From assembly GCF_004006635.1 (NCBI RefSeq), contig NZ_CP034842.1, forward strand, positions 1,364,001-1,428,000: DNA of 64,000 bases, in the 5' to 3' direction. Position numbers and translations under genes: made by a program. Below are positions 26,444-35,005 of the stretch, piece by piece (the first letter of the stretch is position 1; each line of letters opens with the position of its first letter). The notes below the pieces were generated by a model. The model was given only the letters and a program-made list of their open reading frames with translations. It had not been told where the DNA came from and ran no database searches. The DNA is from Fusobacterium necrophorum subsp. necrophorum (GTDB taxonomy: Bacteria > Fusobacteriota > Fusobacteriia > Fusobacteriales > Fusobacteriaceae).

Positions 26444-27235
26444 TTATTTTTTTCCGAACAGTAGAGCGGAAGTGGACAAAAACAAAAATTTTGCTTCCTT
26501 AGGATGTATCAATGCCCCATTGGCAGTGTTGATAAGTTCTACTTTTTCATAGCCCATTTCCTTCAATTCTTTTATAAAGGCATTCATGTCACCATAAATT
26601 CTTCTTGGCATGATATCATGAAGAGCAAATGTTCCTCCTTTTTTTAAAAGTCGAAGAGTTTCTCGCAAGAGTTCTTTTTTATCAATTCCTGAAATGTTGT
26701 GATAGACGTAATTGCTTGTTACAAAATCAAAACTTTCGTCAGGATACTCCATTTTTATAGCATTTCCCTCTAAAAATGTTACATTACCAACTCCTTCACA
26801 GCTTGCATTTTCTTCGCATAATTTTTGGCTAAAGGAGGGATATTGTTTTCCCCAGTAGTCCAATCCAATCATGGAAGCTTTGGGATATCTTTTAGCACAA
26901 GCTATTGTCAAGGCTCCACTTCCACAGCCCACATCCAGCCCTTTTTCTCCCTCGGGAATCGTAGCATATTCTGCAATTCCCTCTATAATATGCTTGGAAA
27001 GTTTCCGTTTTCCTTTGTAGGAAAACATTCGATGCATATTGACGAAAAGAAAAAAGAAAATCAGTCCTAAGACAGTTATGATAGCAAAAAAGAAGGAAAG
27101 AATGATATGCAATGTTTTTTGAAAAGAAAAAATATTTCTTTGTAGCAAGATAAATCCTAAGAAGAAAAATGAAGTAATGCTTCCAATGAGAATTAACAAT
27201 TCTTTTGGCATCCAGTTTTTATAATCTGCTTTCAT
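26444..27235 (-). CDS. Class I SAM-dependent methyltransferase with N-terminal membrane anchor
   Basis: 263 residues. Two hydrophobic segments (about residues 10-30 and 40-65) are followed by a Rossmann methyltransferase: GLDVGCGSGALTIACAKRYP (SAM-binding motif I), MIGLDYWGKQ, FDFVTSNYVYHNI and LRLLKKGGTFALHDI. The start at 27235 has AGGAGGT 6 nt upstream, while the frame extending to 27271 lacks a site. The catalytic domain would face the cytoplasm. The substrate is unknown; membrane-bound lipid or quinone-like substrates are possible. Confidence 0.85.
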   Translation of the reverse strand: MKADYKNWMPKELLILIGSITSFFFLGFILLQRNIFSFQKTLHIILSFFFAIITVLGLIFFFLFVNMHRMFSYKGKRKLSKHIIEGIAEYATIPEGEKGLDVGCGSGALTIACAKRYPKASMIGLDYWGKQYPSFSQKLCEENASCEGVGNVTFLEGNAIKMEYPDESFDFVTSNYVYHNISGIDKKELLRETLRLLKKGGTFALHDIMPRRIYGDMNAFIKELKEMGYEKVELINTANGALIHPKEAKFLFLSTSALLFGKK

Positions 27236-27252
27236 AAAAAACCTCCTATTTT

Positions 27253-27732
27253 CTATTCTATCCTCAGCCATTTTTCCAATCTTTTTTGAGTTTCCTCAGA
27301 TTCTACTGCTTTCTTTTTTATTTCAATTCCTTCCAATACTTTAGCTGTAGGACAAGTTTCTTGAAGTTGCTTTATTGTTTTGGAAAATCCGCTTCCCCCG
27401 TTCATACAAACCGGCAAAATGGTTTTCTCAGAAAAATCGAGATGTTCCAGAAAAGTAAAGACAGGCATTGGTAAGCCTCCCCACCAATTCGGAAAAACAA
27501 GAATAATTTTCTCGTATTGTTCTATACTTTGTAGATAATTTCGTAAAACAGGTCTTTCTTTTTTCATTTTTTCTTTTCCTGCATCGACAATACATGCCAA
27601 ATAAGTATCGGGATATATTTTTTCCGTTTGAATTTGAAAAATATCAGCTTGTAGCAAAGCTTGTATTCTTTCCGCTATTTTTTTGGAAGTGTTGCTCCAT
27701 GTAAAATAAACAACTAAAGTATTTTTATTCAT
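27253..27732 (-). CDS. Flavodoxin
   Basis: 159 residues. It begins TLVVYFTWSNTSKKIAERIQ, the FMN phosphate-binding loop (T-x-S-x-T-S-type), with FPNWWGGLPMPVFTFLEHLD as the isoalloxazine-stacking loop and GGSGFSKTIKQLQ near the end. It carries electrons or acts as a flavodoxin-like NAD(P)H-dependent reductase. GAAGGAGGAG precedes the ATG. It is first in a pair with the methyltransferase gene (17 nt apart). Confidence 0.88.
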   Translation of the reverse strand: MNKNTLVVYFTWSNTSKKIAERIQALLQADIFQIQTEKIYPDTYLACIVDAGKEKMKKERPVLRNYLQSIEQYEKIILVFPNWWGGLPMPVFTFLEHLDFSEKTILPVCMNGGSGFSKTIKQLQETCPTAKVLEGIEIKKKAVESEETQKRLEKWLRIE

Positions 27733-27892
27733 TTTCTCCTCCTTCTATCGCTAAATATTACTTCTCTTATTTTTATATTTACATTTCACAGCAATTCTTA
27801 CCAATCATTCGAGATTTGTTTGAATCACAATGTTGAAATATTGTTCTTGAAAGTTGACTAATTTTAAAGAATAAATGGTAAAAACTAAAATA

Positions 27893-28351
27893 TTATATGG
27901 AATCAATCGCAATATAAAGGTAACAATGTACTTTTTTATCTTTACTATATTCAGCAGGAACTGTGCTTTCATAATCAATGCTATAAGCTCTTTTTATGAC
28001 TTTTTCTTTTTGTTCCTTCCAAACCTCTTTCCAAGCATTTTTGGTACATACTTCAATAGTATCTCCAAGAAATTCATATTTTTTATATTTTCCCTCTTTG
28101 ACTTTAAATTCCAGCTCCTGAAAAAAATCCGTATTTACTGCCAAGATACTGAAATCATACTCTCCATTTTCATCACTTTCATAATTACTGTATCTTGATA
28201 CAGGAGAAATTCCTTGTGAAAAAAGCCCTTCACTATCAAATAAAAGAGGCAATTTTCCACTGTTAATATCTTTCCAAACTTCTTCAATTTTTTCCATTCC
28301 TTCTACAGTGTTATTTGTTCTTATTGTGATTTCTTTTAGTAGATACGACAT
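27893..28351 (-). CDS. GyrI-like effector-binding domain protein
   Basis: 152 residues. No DNA-binding domain is present; the protein consists of the two-subdomain fold of AraC/GyrI effector-binding regions: LLKEITIRTNNTVEGMEKIE, SEGLFSQGISPVSRYSNYES, YDFSILAVNTDF and VWKEQKEKVIKRAYSIDYES. Stand-alone forms bind small molecules or inhibit gyrase-targeting agents. Its ATG overlaps the stop of the upstream Nim-like gene (GCTGATG), so the two are translationally coupled and may act in a common detoxification function (inference). Confidence 0.7.
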   Translation of the reverse strand: MSYLLKEITIRTNNTVEGMEKIEEVWKDINSGKLPLLFDSEGLFSQGISPVSRYSNYESDENGEYDFSILAVNTDFFQELEFKVKEGKYKKYEFLGDTIEVCTKNAWKEVWKEQKEKVIKRAYSIDYESTVPAEYSKDKKVHCYLYIAIDSI

Positions 28352-28827
28352 CAGCTCTTCTTCTCCTTTCTTTTTCCTGTCATGCTTTCTACCGTTAAAG
28401 CATATACTCTGGTTCTGGAAATGGCTGCCGGGTTATAATAAGTATGTTCCGCATGATAATGATCCATCAATTTTTGTAAAGCGGCAACTTTTTCCTCTTC
28501 TTCCAATTCTGTAACTTTCCCTCTTCCGATGACGCTTTCATATGCCATCGTGCAGTATCCTTGCTCTGCAAAATATTCCAGTTCATGTTCGCAGTCCATT
28601 TCAAAGGTAGTACGATTATCTCTTGCTATAACTTCCCATTTGTAACCTTCCGTTGCACTATGAAAATATAGTTTTACAATTCCATTGGAAATATCCAATC
28701 CAAAATTCAAAGGCAAAATATAAGGATAGCCCTCTTTATCATTAAATGCCAGTCTGCAAACATCACATCGTTTCATCACTTCGATTATTTCATTCCAATC
28801 GCTTATCTCTCTGTTCTTTTTTCTCAT
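28351..28827 (-). CDS. Pyridoxamine 5'-phosphate oxidase-like flavoprotein (Nim family)
   Basis: 158 residues. EVMKRCDVCRLAFNDKEGYP, YILPLNFGLDISNGIVKLYF and SATEGYKWEVIARDNRTTFE fit the split-barrel FMN-binding family that includes the 5-nitroimidazole reductases NimA-J. YESVIGRGKVTELEEEEK is the usual dimer strand. Family members reduce nitroimidazoles to amines in anaerobes. Whether this one gives resistance cannot be told from sequence. Confidence 0.8.
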   Translation of the reverse strand: MRKKNREISDWNEIIEVMKRCDVCRLAFNDKEGYPYILPLNFGLDISNGIVKLYFHSATEGYKWEVIARDNRTTFEMDCEHELEYFAEQGYCTMAYESVIGRGKVTELEEEEKVAALQKLMDHYHAEHTYYNPAAISRTRVYALTVESMTGKRKEKKS

Positions 28828-28979
28828 GTATTCGTTTACTCCCTTTCTTTTTTATTCTTTGTTTTCTTCCCCCCCAATTTTTCTTAAAATTCTATACTTT
28901 CCTTTTCTTTCCCTATAAAACGATAAAGAATTTTTTCATAGTATCTTTTTTGATATAATCTAAAATGGAAAATATCCGC

Positions 28980-29336
28980 TTATTTCATAAAATCTTCCAT
29001 ATTGTTGAGATAAAAAAGACAGTTCATAATATCCCCTTTTGAGAGGTCAACACATTCTTTCATATAGGCAAAATGTTTTTTGTCTAAAGAGGAGCCATGA
29101 TGCAAGGCTTTATTATTGGAGAAATTTACATCTTCTGCCGAGAAAAATAGATAGATATACATCCTTCCCTCTTCTATGCTTTTGAAATAGGCTTCAAAAT
29201 AAGCTTTTTCTTTTTTTAATAATGCTTCTCCCGCTTCTTTGTTTTGTTTTAAAAATTCCAACCATTCTTCAGCAATGTTTTCTTTTCCGGGGATAACCTC
29301 AAGTTTATATAATTTGATTTCCATTTCTTTTTTCAT
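28980..29336 (-). CDS. DUF6176-like hypothetical protein
   Basis: 118 residues, cytoplasmic, with the pattern KLYKLEVIPGKENIAEEWLE, KKEKAYFEAYFKSIEEGRMY and FAYMKECVD. These resemble a small ferredoxin-like dimer family of unknown function annotated DUF6176. GGAGGG lies 5 nt before the ATG. Function is unknown. Confidence 0.65.
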   Translation of the reverse strand: MKKEMEIKLYKLEVIPGKENIAEEWLEFLKQNKEAGEALLKKEKAYFEAYFKSIEEGRMYIYLFFSAEDVNFSNNKALHHGSSLDKKHFAYMKECVDLSKGDIMNCLFYLNNMEDFMK

Positions 29337-29450
29337 CTTAGCCCTCCTTCTCCTTTGTTATACTCTTTCACAGATAAGCAGTATGTTTCCATTCAAGATT
29401 GCCGTTTTCCGAAGTTTGAATTTTATTTCCAACAAATCTTTTATTTGTAT

Positions 29451-29759
29451 TTATCCATGAAGAGAGTAACGTTCCATTAATTCCGATAAGACATCAGCTC
29501 GGTTGATTTTTTCTGAAAGCAAACCATCAAATTCCTCTTCCAAGTCTTCTGCTCTGTCCAATATCCATGAAAAATAGGAAAAAGCTTCTTGGTAGTTTCT
29601 GTGAATAAAATAATATTCTCCTAAAATACAGTAAGCCTGTGTGACACTCACTATGTCATCCGCCAAATCAATTGCTTTATTCAAGCTTTCGACAGCTTCC
29701 TTTTCTTTTTTTCGAGATAATTGCAATATTGCTTTTTTGACATATAATTTTGAATTCAT
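29451..29759 (-). CDS. Small tetratricopeptide-repeat-like protein
   Basis: 102 residues with two TPR-like helix pairs: KEKEAVESLNKAIDLADDIV and AYCILGEYYFIHRNYQEAFS. No signal peptide, no catalytic motif. Such proteins serve as interaction scaffolds; the partner is unknown. Confidence 0.6.
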   Translation of the reverse strand: MNSKLYVKKAILQLSRKKEKEAVESLNKAIDLADDIVSVTQAYCILGEYYFIHRNYQEAFSYFSWILDRAEDLEEEFDGLLSEKINRADVLSELMERYSLHG

Positions 29760-30125
29760 ATCCTTCTGTAACTTTTTAGAGAATTTTTAACTTTGTATTT
29801 TATCTATGACAAAATTTTAGTAATAAAACCGATATAATTTATGATAATCTAATTTATAATTTTTCTTATAATTTAAGAATACTTCTTTCATAAAAAAAAG
29901 TCAAGAATAGCAGAGGTATTTTATAGAAGAAAGAAAATAACTATAGTATAATAAAACTATCATAGTAAAACAAAATTTCATCTAAATTAAAGATAATGAA
30001 ATTTCTTTTAATAATTGCCGAAAATTTGAGGTTCCTATTGTAATTATAATCAATTCATTGATAAGGATTGACAGGTATTTCAAAAAGGAAGAATCTCAGC
30101 TTAAAATCTGAGTAAAATAAAGAGT
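29760..30125. other. Intergenic, 366 bp, promoter-like elements only
   Basis: AT-rich with a TATAAT-like stretch (AGTATAATAAAAC near 29948) and a small hairpin CTCAG...CTGAG near 30094. No credible coding frame or known RNA motif was recognised. Confidence 0.4.
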
Positions 30126-30488
30126 TTAGTACAAAATATCGTATACTATCTTGAAGAATTCCTTTTCTGTTTCAGAAATATCTGTCTTTGTTATCCAATT
30201 TTTAAGTTCCAAACAAAGTAAAAGTCTTTCTTCCAGTAATTTCTGTTTCTTCTCATCCAATTCCGCTTTTCTTCCCAAAGGACCAAATAACATTCCGGGT
30301 ACATATAGTGCTTCTGTAATATCTGCCAATTTTTGTGAGAAAGTTTGTTCTTGGTATTTTATGATTTCCGGAAGAAATTTCGGAGTGTTTTTTTTCACGT
30401 TTTTTAGAAGTTTTTGCAAACGAACCGTATCATGTTCCTGTAAGAATTTTCCTATTTTTTGTATTAATTCTAAAGCTTCTTTTTGCAT
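30126..30488 (-). CDS. Hypothetical helical protein
   Basis: 120 residues, mostly charged helices (MQKEALELIQKIGKFLQEHD, KLLKNVKKNTPKFLPEIIKY), no signal peptide or membrane segment. I do not recognise the family. It stands alone with AT-rich flanks. Confidence 0.55.
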   Translation of the reverse strand: MQKEALELIQKIGKFLQEHDTVRLQKLLKNVKKNTPKFLPEIIKYQEQTFSQKLADITEALYVPGMLFGPLGRKAELDEKKQKLLEERLLLCLELKNWITKTDISETEKEFFKIVYDILY

Positions 30489-30552
30489 TTTTCCGACCTC
30501 ACTTTCCAGGAATACTATTATATTCCAATATAATTTTTTAATAAGTTAAAAG

Positions 30553-30861
30553 TTATTTTTCAAAAACGCAGAGCCAAATACACTGTTCAGAAGTGTAGAT
30601 CACTTTATGTTTCTGATGAGCGGGAATGAAAAGAATATCTCCTTTTTGTAGAGAAAGAATATTTCCATTTTCATATTCCAACTTTGCTTCCCCTTGTAAT
30701 AAACAGACCCATTCTTCCTTTTCCTGATTATACCACTCGGAACTCACTTGTCCACCGGACAGAATTCTTTCCACTCGAAACGATTTTCCGGAAAACAAGT
30801 CTTCTATTTTTTCCTGTGTTTCTCCTTTTGGATATTCCAAATTTTCAAAAATATTTTTCAT
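30553..30861 (-). CDS. Cupin-domain protein
   Basis: 102 residues. EWVCLLQGEAKLEYENGN and LSLQKGDILFIPAHQKHKV are cupin motifs 1 and 2 (G-x5-HxH-like and G-D-x-x-x-I-P-x-x-x-x-H), although motif 1 has lost its usual His pair (EEWVCLL). A short beta-barrel protein whose metal binding is uncertain. The ligand is unknown. Confidence 0.8.
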   Translation of the reverse strand: MKNIFENLEYPKGETQEKIEDLFSGKSFRVERILSGGQVSSEWYNQEKEEWVCLLQGEAKLEYENGNILSLQKGDILFIPAHQKHKVIYTSEQCIWLCVFEK

Positions 30862-30941
30862 CTTTTCCCTCTTTATTTTGTCGGTGCTTCCCGCTCTTTG
30901 ACTATAAATTTTCTACAAATATTTATTCTATTTTTTATGTT

Positions 30942-31886
30942 CTAAAGTTTTTTACTTTCTAAAGATTGTAACTCTTTTTTGAATTCTCGATATAGAATAT
31001 AAAGGCTAACTCCTATAGAAATCACAAAATCTAATAAAAATCCGACAATGACATCATAGCGAATTTCTCCGTCTTCCAAAAATAGAAAATATCCTTCTTG
31101 TAAGGCATCTAAAAAAGTTACATCGTAATATTCTTTTTGAAGTTCATCATAAAATCTCCAGATAAATTCCAAAAAATTAGAGACAAAGAGCATAGAGACC
31201 AGAATAAGAAAAATGAAAAACAGAGAATGTTTGCTAAGTTTTCCAGCCAAAAATGTATAGATGTAACAAGCTGCCATTGCTATAAATCCTGAAAAACAAA
31301 AATAGTAAAAGTTTCCAATTTTTCCCAAAAGAACATAGATGGCAATTCCCAAAGGAGCTAGGATAAGAAGTCCTAAAATCCCCAGAAGAATATTTCCTTC
31401 CTGTCTATGATATTCTTCTTTTTTTGCTTCCAAGTCAAAGGATTCTTGGGAATATTCCGTTTCTGTCAAATACAGATAGTTTCTTCCGATTTGAGCAAGT
31501 TTCAAGTTGTTATCCTCTTTTCCTGAAAGAAAACTTCCGCTATGATAGCCATGTTCTTTTAAAAATGGAAGAAGAAGGTCTAATATTTGTTGAAATCTTT
31601 TCTTCTCTCCGGATTGAAAAAGAGACAATCGATACCTTATTGTTAAGCTTGCCTTTTCCACAGAAAATTTTACTCTTTTTAAAGGTTTTTCCCGTTTTAA
31701 TAACGATAACAAACTTTCCGCATCTGCATCTCGATAGGCACCTATTTTTACGGTACAAAATTTGGAATCATCATGATTGATTAAGACAATAAAATAAAAT
31801 TCCTGTACTTTTCCTGCATATCCCAAAAAGGGAGTATCCATTTTTTTCATAGAATATTCTGTTTCAAAAAAATCAAATTTACTCAT
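30942..31886 (-). CDS. Hypothetical membrane protein
   Basis: 314 residues from ATG 31886 (AAAGGAG 7 nt upstream; the GTG at 31904 is less likely). A soluble N-terminal half (about 1-165) is followed by four or five hydrophobic segments: LLGILGLLILAPLGIAIYVL, FYYFCFSGFIAMAACYIYTF, HSLFFIFLILVSMLFVSNFL and VIVGFLLDFVISIGVSLYIL. The first half has alternating strands. I do not recognise the family. Confidence 0.65.
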   Translation of the reverse strand: MSKFDFFETEYSMKKMDTPFLGYAGKVQEFYFIVLINHDDSKFCTVKIGAYRDADAESLLSLLKREKPLKRVKFSVEKASLTIRYRLSLFQSGEKKRFQQILDLLLPFLKEHGYHSGSFLSGKEDNNLKLAQIGRNYLYLTETEYSQESFDLEAKKEEYHRQEGNILLGILGLLILAPLGIAIYVLLGKIGNFYYFCFSGFIAMAACYIYTFLAGKLSKHSLFFIFLILVSMLFVSNFLEFIWRFYDELQKEYYDVTFLDALQEGYFLFLEDGEIRYDVIVGFLLDFVISIGVSLYILYREFKKELQSLESKKL

Positions 31887-31999
31887 ATTTTTTCTCCTTT
31901 TCACCCTTGATTTAATATTTAGTTTTTAGTGTTTCTTCATCCCGTAATTTTACTTCTTAATTCTATGCTTTCCTCTTTCTTTTGCCTTATGTGGCTATT

Positions 32000-32451
32000 T
32001 CATATTTTCAAGTCTTTGGCAATAATATCAGAAATAGAGCTTGTGGCTAGAACCTCCTTCAAACTTTTAGGATAGTTCATTATCGGTTTTCCACCGACAA
32101 AATTCCAAATATATTTCGAAAATGAACCAAATTCCTTCTGTATCTCAATAAATTTCTGTGTATTATTGATAGTCGCCAATATTTTTAAATGATTTCGTAC
32201 AATACCGCTATTTACCATGAGTTTTTCTACTTTCTGCGAATTGTACAAGGCAATCTTTTTATAGTCAAAGTTATCAAAAGCCTGTCTGAGATTTTCACGC
32301 TTTTTTAAAATGGTGTGCCAATTAAGTCCTGCCTGAAAGCTTTCCAATATCAAAAATTCAAAAATTACATTACAGCTTTACCCCACTCTTTATCATGGCA
32401 TTCTCTGTATACATCGTCTTTCTCACACCAACTACAACGAATGATATTCAT
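32000..32451 (-). pseudogene. tag: DNA-3-methyladenine glycosylase I (tag), broken
   Basis: Starts MNIIRCSWCEKDDVYRECHD, continues KEWGKAVM and stops; the family sequence resumes one frame over as FEFLILESFQAGLNWHTILK after a small frameshifting deletion. It continues FGSFSKYIWNFVGGKPIMNY to SISDIIAKDLKI, where it ends. The normal C-terminus (residues after KDL) is missing. Tag removes 3-methyladenine from DNA. Both the frameshift and the truncation argue that this copy is dead. Confidence 0.75.
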
Positions 32452-32608
32452 ACTTTTTCTCCTAATCTATTATTCAAATTGTCATTTAACTGTTTATACC
32501 ACCATCTTCAATAGTATGTTCTTCGTTATTTTATCTTTCTATTCATAAATTTTTCTAAAAAATCTTTTTCTTACTTAAAACACAGAAATATAAAAATATG
32601 AAACTTCT

Positions 32609-33244
32609 TCATTTTATCGTATCTGTGATTTCTATCCCACTGTATTGTGATAACTCTAAAAGTGCTAAAACTAAAGAATAATCTGCTTTTGGTCTTTCCT
32701 TTTCAAATTGATAATCTCGCATATTTTCTGTCATTCCATCTTCTTCCAAAGCTTGTTTTATCGTTTTTGTCCTCATAAAAAATTTGGTATGATAAGTTTT
32801 TCTGACAAGTTTGTCAAGTTCTCTCTGATAGGCTTTTTCTTCGGAAATAGCTACCCGAAAAATAATACTTTTCCCATTTTTCAATAAAATACAATATTGA
32901 TTAGGGGAAGGAGTTGTTCCCAATATTCCAAAAAGACTGACATCTTGCTCATAAGATTCCTGAAAAATTTCCGAAATATCGGAAAAATTTACTTCTCTTC
33001 TCCGGAAAGGAGTTTTGATTGTTACTTTATCTTCCTCTAATAAAAAAGAAGCAGTAAAATTTTTAGAAAGAAAATGTAAAAAAGAAAACAGAATTGAAGA
33101 AAATAGTGAAATTCCTGCTAAAATGACTCCATATGTTTCATAATATACAGAAAGTATAATACAGGCAAAAAATAAAATCAGTATTCCACTGAAGAATGAA
33201 TTGGAAATTTTTGCACTATACCTACATGTTATTTCTTTTTTCAT
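32609..33244 (-). CDS. Hypothetical membrane protein with PH-like domain
   Basis: 211 residues: two adjacent transmembrane helices (residues ~15-60: SGILILFFACIILSVYYE, GVILAGISLFSSILFSFLHF) then a beta-rich segment (FTASFLLEEDKVTIKTPFRR, REVNFSDISEIFQESYEQ) typical of bacterial PH-like proteins, and a helical tail. Function unknown. It is in a run of three small membrane or secreted genes on the minus strand. Confidence 0.65.
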   Translation of the reverse strand: MKKEITCRYSAKISNSFFSGILILFFACIILSVYYETYGVILAGISLFSSILFSFLHFLSKNFTASFLLEEDKVTIKTPFRRREVNFSDISEIFQESYEQDVSLFGILGTTPSPNQYCILLKNGKSIIFRVAISEEKAYQRELDKLVRKTYHTKFFMRTKTIKQALEEDGMTENMRDYQFEKERPKADYSLVLALLELSQYSGIEITDTIK

Positions 33245-33270
33245 AAAACATCCTCCTGATATATATCATT

Positions 33271-33957
33271 TTACTCAACTTGATTTCCTCCTACTCCATT
33301 GTAAATTCTTATTCCAAATAGTCTATCCTTTTCATCATAATAGAATGTAGCTTCTTGCGGTCTCTGTTCCACTGCTCTATGAAAATACTCTACAAAACAT
33401 CCCAACTCTTCTAAATAATCTGTTGGAGAAACTGTCCATCCTTCTGAAAAAAGATATTTTTGTGGGTTCCCATCTTTCCACAGTTCTTCTACTTTAAAAT
33501 TCTGTAGACTAAGACCATTTTTCAGTTTTACTTCTTCTTTTATATGCTTACTCAAAATTAAAATTCCTTCCACTGTGGAATCTTCTATTTTCGCAATTGT
33601 GTCAGAACGATTTTCAATTTCTACTTCCAAGTAGGAGCCGTTCTTTTCCAAAGTTCTAATCGCTGTTCCCCATGGAATCAATTTTGTTCCATTCTCTTTG
33701 CACGAAAGGGTATACCTTACTTCATACCAATATTCAGTACGAGTCGGATCCATATTAAATCTTCGCTCACTGAGTTTCCAACCGTTTTTCAAAAATTCAT
33801 CGAGCTTACAAAAGAGAGTGTATTCTTCTTTTCCAATCGTTATAGTCATTTCCGTCGGAAAAGTTGATGTTTTCTCGTCCGCATAAGAATTCACATAGAA
33901 TATAAATAATAAAAAAATGGAAATAGTAAAAAATAGTATTTTGTTTCTTTTTTTCAC
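33271..33957 (-). CDS. Hypothetical secreted protein
   Basis: 228 residues with a signal peptide (KKRNKILFFTISIFLLFIFY, cleavage likely after NSYA). The mature part is beta-rich with Trp/Tyr pairs (TEYWYEVRYTLSCKENGTKL), two Cys residues and no recognised domain. It may be periplasmic. It sits between two membrane-protein genes. Confidence 0.6.
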   Translation of the reverse strand: MKKRNKILFFTISIFLLFIFYVNSYADEKTSTFPTEMTITIGKEEYTLFCKLDEFLKNGWKLSERRFNMDPTRTEYWYEVRYTLSCKENGTKLIPWGTAIRTLEKNGSYLEVEIENRSDTIAKIEDSTVEGILILSKHIKEEVKLKNGLSLQNFKVEELWKDGNPQKYLFSEGWTVSPTDYLEELGCFVEYFHRAVEQRPQEATFYYDEKDRLFGIRIYNGVGGNQVE

Positions 33958-33994
33958 AAGCTTTCTCCTTGTTTAAATTTTCTTAATAACAATT

Positions 33995-34504
33995 TCAATT
34001 TTTTATAATTCTTTTTGCTTTTGGACATTTTTCTTGAATAAATTCCTGAAAATGTTCAAAATCTCCTTTCGTGAAATGAGTCGGACTTACTATAATGCCA
34101 TTGTGCCTTGTAAACATCAAAACAAAGGAATGCTTCAAATAATATATCTTGTTAATTTGAGAGTACTCTATTCCTAAAGAAAAATTTCCTTCTTTCATGG
34201 AAATATTTTCTCCAAATTGAACGATACATTCCTGCTTTTCCTCATTATGAAGTTTAAAAGCAATTTTCTTAATTTCACGAAATAGAAGAATACCATAGAA
34301 AATATCGAATAAAATACATAGCACTCCTACTATAACTACTAAATAAATACTCCTCTTTGGAATAGGGGCAATGAGCATAAGAAGTGTAAAGCTCAAAAAT
34401 ATTCCGAAAAGACACTTTCGAAAAAAACTTTTTAATACCTTCCTGATATATTCTTTTATCATTTCATCTGTAGTTAAAAATCTGCTTTCATATTGATATT
34501 CCAT
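33995..34504 (-). CDS. YcxB-like membrane protein
   Basis: 169 residues. Two transmembrane helices (CLFGIFLSFTLLMLIAPI, IYLVVIVGVLCILFDIFYGI) and a C-terminal PH-like fold (ECIVQFGENISMKEGNFSLG, IEYSQINKIYYLKHSFVLMF) match the YcxB family of unknown function. AAGGAG lies upstream of the ATG. Confidence 0.65.
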   Translation of the reverse strand: MEYQYESRFLTTDEMIKEYIRKVLKSFFRKCLFGIFLSFTLLMLIAPIPKRSIYLVVIVGVLCILFDIFYGILLFREIKKIAFKLHNEEKQECIVQFGENISMKEGNFSLGIEYSQINKIYYLKHSFVLMFTRHNGIIVSPTHFTKGDFEHFQEFIQEKCPKAKRIIKN

Positions 34505-34940
34505 ATTTTTTCTCCTTGTTTATACTTTTGATAAAATTTTTCAAGAAATTACTTTCAGAAAATTCCCTATATATAATAAGTCTTGATATTACATTTTTTT
34601 ATGATATCATTATAGCATATTTTAAAATTTCGATTGACAAAAATTTCCTTTTCTCTATGAATATAAATTCAATTTTTAAGAGAGGATATTTTTTATTATA
34701 TTAACAAAGTGGTGTGTAATGTCTCGGGTATGAAAGGAAGAAATACGAAAGTGAATTTTTCAAGTAGCACTGACAATTTTTTATGAGAAAGATTTTTTAA
34801 GTGTCAAGATGAAGGAAATAGCAAATAAGATAGAAATTCCTGCGGGTTTATTTTACTAAGGACAAGATAAAGGTTATTTTTATGATAATGTTACTTTCTT
34901 TTTATAAAAGTATCTTTTCTCTTCCGGAAAAAATTACAGA
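34505..34940. other. Intergenic, no intact gene
   Basis: A 436-bp stretch between divergent genes. A short frame at about 34806-34857 reads KEIANKIEIPAGLFY, which recalls the helix-turn-helix of an Rrf2-like regulator. It has stops on both sides and could be a fossil or coincidence. TTGACA occurs at about 34636 without a convincing -10. Confidence 0.3.
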
Positions 34941-34969
34941 TTGTAAAAAAAATCAAAAAACGATATAAT
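34941..34969 (+). promoter_or_regulatory. Promoter of the DMT exporter gene
   Basis: TTGTAA (34941-34946), 17-bp spacer, TATAAT (34964-34969), 36 bp before the start codon. Confidence 0.65.
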
Positions 34970-35005
34970 GAGATATCAAAAGATGAAACGTGGGAGGACA
35001 TAACT

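Noticed and set aside
34800..34860. Rrf2-like regulator fragment (KEIANKIEIPAGLFY)
   Set aside because: Only 15-17 codons resemble it, with stops around; it is reported only as part of the intergenic note.
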